NCBI GenBank assembly: GCA_018715985.1
Contig: DVKO01000110.1
Span: 1-34,983, forward strand
Direction: 5' to 3'
DNA length: 34,983 bases
DNA from: Candidatus Enterenecus avicola
GTDB taxonomy: Bacteria > Bacillota > Clostridia > Oscillospirales > Oscillospiraceae
In this document: piece after piece, positions 33,455 through 34,983 of the stretch
Layout of the letters: the number at the start of each line of letters is the position of its first letter
How positions within the stretch are numbered: the stretch's first letter is position 1
The notes under the pieces: generated by a model
What the model was told of the DNA's origin: nothing
Databases searched by the model: none
What the model saw: the letters and a program-made list of their open reading frames with translations, nothing else
Position numbers and translations under genes: made by a program

Positions 33455-33769
33455 TTACAGCTTGATTTCAATGTCCACGCCAGCGGGCAGATCCAGGCTC
33501 ATCAGAGCCTCCACAGTCTTGGCAGAGGGCTTCACCACGTCGATGAGACGCTTGTGGGTGCGACGCTCAAACTGCTCACGGCTGTCCTTGTACTTGTGGA
33601 CGGCGCGCAGGATGGTGACCACTTCCTTCTTAGTGGGCAGGGGGATGGGGCCGGAGACGGTGGCGCCGGAGCGCTTGGCGGTCTCCACGATCTTCTCGGC
33701 GGCCTGGTCGATCAGCTGATGATCGTAAGCCTTGAGCCGAATGCGAATCATTTCTTTCTGAGCTGCCAT
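33455..33769 (-). CDS. rpsJ: Ribosomal protein S10 (NusE)
   Basis: S10 is in the 30S head and also pairs with NusB in antitermination. The 104-residue protein has [29 protein letters not shown] (about 8-36), then [39 protein letters not shown] (about 40-78). ATG 33769 follows AAGGAGG; the frame remains open upstream to 33907 but that part is leader RNA. It is the first gene of the cluster, about 260 nt downstream of the promoter. Confidence 0.98.
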   Translation of the reverse strand: MAAQKEMIRIRLKAYDHQLIDQAAEKIVETAKRSGATVSGPIPLPTKKEVVTILRAVHKYKDSREQFERRTHKRLIDVVKPSAKTVEALMSLDLPAGVDIEIKL

Positions 33770-34030
33770 TTGGGTTTTCCTCCTTAATAACATACGAAGT
33801 GATGATTGGTCGTCCCTTCGTACGGTGAAAAACTTCATCCACGTTTCCGTGCGTATCACTCCGGGCCATGAATAAAACCGGCGCAAAAGCTGGCCGGTTT
33901 CACCCATTCCCGGCGATATACGCCGTGAACAAGTCTCTCAGCCGCCCGATTTCCGGACATACTCCGCGGAAGTTACCTCGTTTCCACGAGCAATCTCCCA
34001 CATCATCGCATATGCGCGCTTTTCACGCGC
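33770..34030 (-). promoter_or_regulatory. S10-operon leader RNA
   Basis: From the predicted start near 34030 to the rpsJ ATG the leader is about 260 nt. On the minus strand it contains CGGCG/CGCCG near 33912-33926, then AAACCGGC/GCCGGTTT (33893-33900 with 33875-33882) followed by TTATT. The last stem, TACGAAG/CTTCGTA (33790-33825 region), lies just above the AAGGAGG of rpsJ. The AAACCGGC hairpin resembles a weak attenuator. In E. coli the S10 leader is the target of L4; whether that holds here is unknown. Confidence 0.5.
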
Positions 34031-34036
34031 TCAATC

Positions 34037-34065
34037 ATTGTACTATATTCATTTTGCAAAGTCAA
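34037..34065 (-). promoter_or_regulatory. Promoter of the S10 ribosomal operon
   Basis: On the minus strand TTGACT (34060-34065) and TACAAT (34037-34042) have a 17-bp spacer with AT-rich surroundings. It is the only strong promoter upstream of rpsJ and probably drives the whole cluster. Confidence 0.85.
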
Positions 34066-34165
34066 GGGAAAATTCGAGATTTTCTCCCCTGAAACTCCAC
34101 CAGTTTGGGGCGGAAATCTTCTGGGTTTTGTGTGCAGTTTGACCTTCTCCATGCTCTCCGGTTCA

Positions 34166-34230
34166 GGCTTGCCAGCCTGGTGGGGACGCTTCCCGCTGGG
34201 GGTTTCTTTTGATCGGGCAAAAGAAACCAA
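34166..34230 (-). repeat. Double-hairpin intergenic repeat, copy 4 (inverted, diverged)
   Basis: AGGCTTGCCAGCCT (34166-34179) is the reverse of the GGCTGGCAAGCCT end at 15127-15139. Then come GCTTCCCGCTGGG and a 10-bp hairpin GGTTTCTTTT/AAAAGAAACC (34201-34210 with 34219-34228, loop GATCGGGC). This corresponds to hairpin B; the stem sequence is changed but still fully paired. Confidence 0.65.
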
Positions 34231-34443
34231 AACCCGCTTAGGGCGTTCCCCCCTAAGAACCTCCCCGGGGTACGAGGCTGGCCCTGCGTCAGTTCTACGG
34301 TCGGCCCTGGCACCGGTGGGGTCACATGGATGGTCTGGCAAGTCTATGGACAGTGCCCCCTTCTCTGTGAGACGGCCCCTCTCCTTCCAGGGCCTTACCC
34401 TGGTGTGCGGCGTTCCCGCCGCCGTCAGGTCTCCACCAGGCCA

Positions 34444-34603
34444 AAAAGCCTCCCTTGTGTAAAGGGAGGTGGCGCCGCCCTAGGCGGCGACGGAGGGATT
34501 GACGGGACAGAGCATCCTTATATCGGACATTTCCCGTTATCTGGCACAGACAACCCCTCAGTCAGCTTACGCTGACAGCTCCCCTTACACAGGGGAGCCT
34601 TTG
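34444..34603. repeat. A/B hairpin-module pair 5
   Basis: A forward A module (34444-34501; AAGCCTCCCTT/AAGGGAGG stem, GCCGCC/GGCGGC stem, tail ACGGAGGGATTG) is followed by an inverted B module (34551-34603; CAACCCCTCAGTCAGC to GGGGAGCCTTT). They lie between the S10 promoter region and the small Cys-rich genes. Confidence 0.82.
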
Positions 34604-34607
34604 GCGC

Positions 34608-34808
34608 TCAGCCGCAGCAGCCGCCAGAGCAGCCACAGCCGCTCCCCGGCGTTTCCCGCAGGTGATCAGGCAGAGAGTCGTCCTCCTCGATCCACTCCTT
34701 CTCCACGTCCACGATGCGGTATTCCCAGGCACCTGCGAAGCAGGGACGGCCTTTGGCCGCACAAGTGTTTTGCCCCGTGGGCAAAACCTTGGCGCAGGCG
34801 GAATTCAC
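34608..34808 (-). CDS. Small Cys/Gly-rich protein, copy 1
   Basis: The frame from GTG 34808 encodes 66 residues. The middle is charged (WEYRIVDVEKEWIEEDDS, then LPDHLRETP) and the end is Cys/Gly-rich (GCGCSGGCCG), giving four cysteines in ten residues that could bind metal or a cofactor. No family is recognised. The start is uncertain: GTG is the only common start codon near the 5' end of the frame, a TAA lies five codons upstream, and no strong ribosome-binding site precedes it. The 3' 118 bp recur without change 258 bp away. It may be a true small gene or a decayed copy of its neighbour. Confidence 0.5.
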   Translation of the reverse strand: MNSACAKVLPTGQNTCAAKGRPCFAGAWEYRIVDVEKEWIEEDDSLPDHLRETPGSGCGCSGGCCG

Positions 34809-34865
34809 TTCCGCCGAGCATTAAAAATCATGGGTCCCCACGGAATACCGCCCACAGGGTCGCTG

Positions 34866-34983
34866 TCAGCCGCAGCAGCCGCCAGAGCAGCCACAGCCGC
34901 TCCCCGGCGTTTCCCGCAGGTGATCAGGCAGAGAGTCGTCCTCCTCGATCCACTCCTTCTCCACGTCCACGATGCGGTATTCC
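34866..34983 (-). CDS. Small Cys/Gly-rich protein, copy 2, cut by window end
   Basis: The visible 118 bp (stop at 34866-34868) are identical to 34608-34725 and encode the same C-terminal residues from EYRIVD to GCGCSGGCCG. The 5' part lies beyond the window. Identity with no third-position change indicates a recent tandem duplication or gene conversion. The 57 bp between copy 1's GTG and this stop hold no terminator. Confidence 0.5.
   Translation of the reverse strand, partial: EYRIVDVEKEWIEEDDSLPDHLRETPGSGCGCSGGCCG

Larger units (their letters stand above)
34066..34607. other. Gene-free stretch upstream of the S10 promoter
   Basis: About 540 bp hold no convincing gene. From left to right: an inverted double-hairpin repeat (34166-34230), a middle part matching that of 14812-15000 in reverse order (TCGGCCCTGG 34302-34311, GTCACATGGATGG 34321-34333, CCTTACCCTGGTG 34393-34405), then an A/B module pair (34444-34603). 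Confidence 0.7.

Overview
The window looks like chromosomal DNA from a GC-rich Gram-positive gut Clostridia, most likely Oscillospiraceae of the Flavonifractor/Lawsonibacter/Pseudoflavonifractor kind. This placement is inference from a Bacillus-type LexA box, a Firmicutes-style S10-spc-alpha ribosomal cluster with map, a KOW gene and infA embedded, zinc-type S14, a DUF4358 lipoprotein beside an SGNH hydrolase, and dispersed hairpin repeats between genes. No tRNA, rRNA, CRISPR array, transposase or phage gene was seen.

Layout. 1-1266: end of an SGNH hydrolase and a DUF4358 lipoprotein, closed by a strong terminator. 1267-1880: gene-free, repeats. 1881-4267 (minus): proB, a small stand-alone FakA-like domain and proA, with a clear promoter. 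4268-4654: repeat element. 4655-5404: lexA (minus) diverging from recJ (plus); a LexA box overlaps the lexA -35. 5437-9837: recJ and a bifunctional (p)ppGpp synthetase/hydrolase. 10015-16689 (plus): an ATP-grasp ligase, an aspartate racemase, a Mur ligase fused to an acetylglutamate-kinase-like domain, and a second MurE-like ligase. 16762-17478 (minus): a lipoprotein. 17677-34065 (minus): one continuous translation cluster from rpsJ to rplQ, including secY, adk, map and rpoA. 34066-34607: repeats. 34608-34983: two copies of a tiny Cys/Gly-rich gene, the second cut by the window end.

How the parts work together. The ribosomal cluster is ordinary in order. Its control regions are less ordinary: a leader of about 260 nt before rpsJ, a 260-nt spacer before rplC, an internal promoter and leader before rpsH, and hairpins before rplQ. 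lexA/recJ/rel is a DNA-damage and stringent-response neighbourhood.

The most unusual gene set is 10015-16689. It combines amino-acid racemisation (probably Asp), an ATP-grasp ligase, two Mur ligases with different specificity-loop motifs, and an amino-acid kinase fused to one of them. I read this as a candidate pathway for making or modifying a peptide, perhaps a D-Asp-containing peptidoglycan branch or a soluble Mur-ligase-made peptide. The product is not determined by the sequence.

The second notable theme is the intergenic DNA. Five gene-free gaps each hold one A-type and one B-type two-hairpin module in opposite orientation. Four copies of a second hairpin element, some with compensatory stem changes, occur as well. 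Two sites combine these into a composite element of roughly 340-380 bp.
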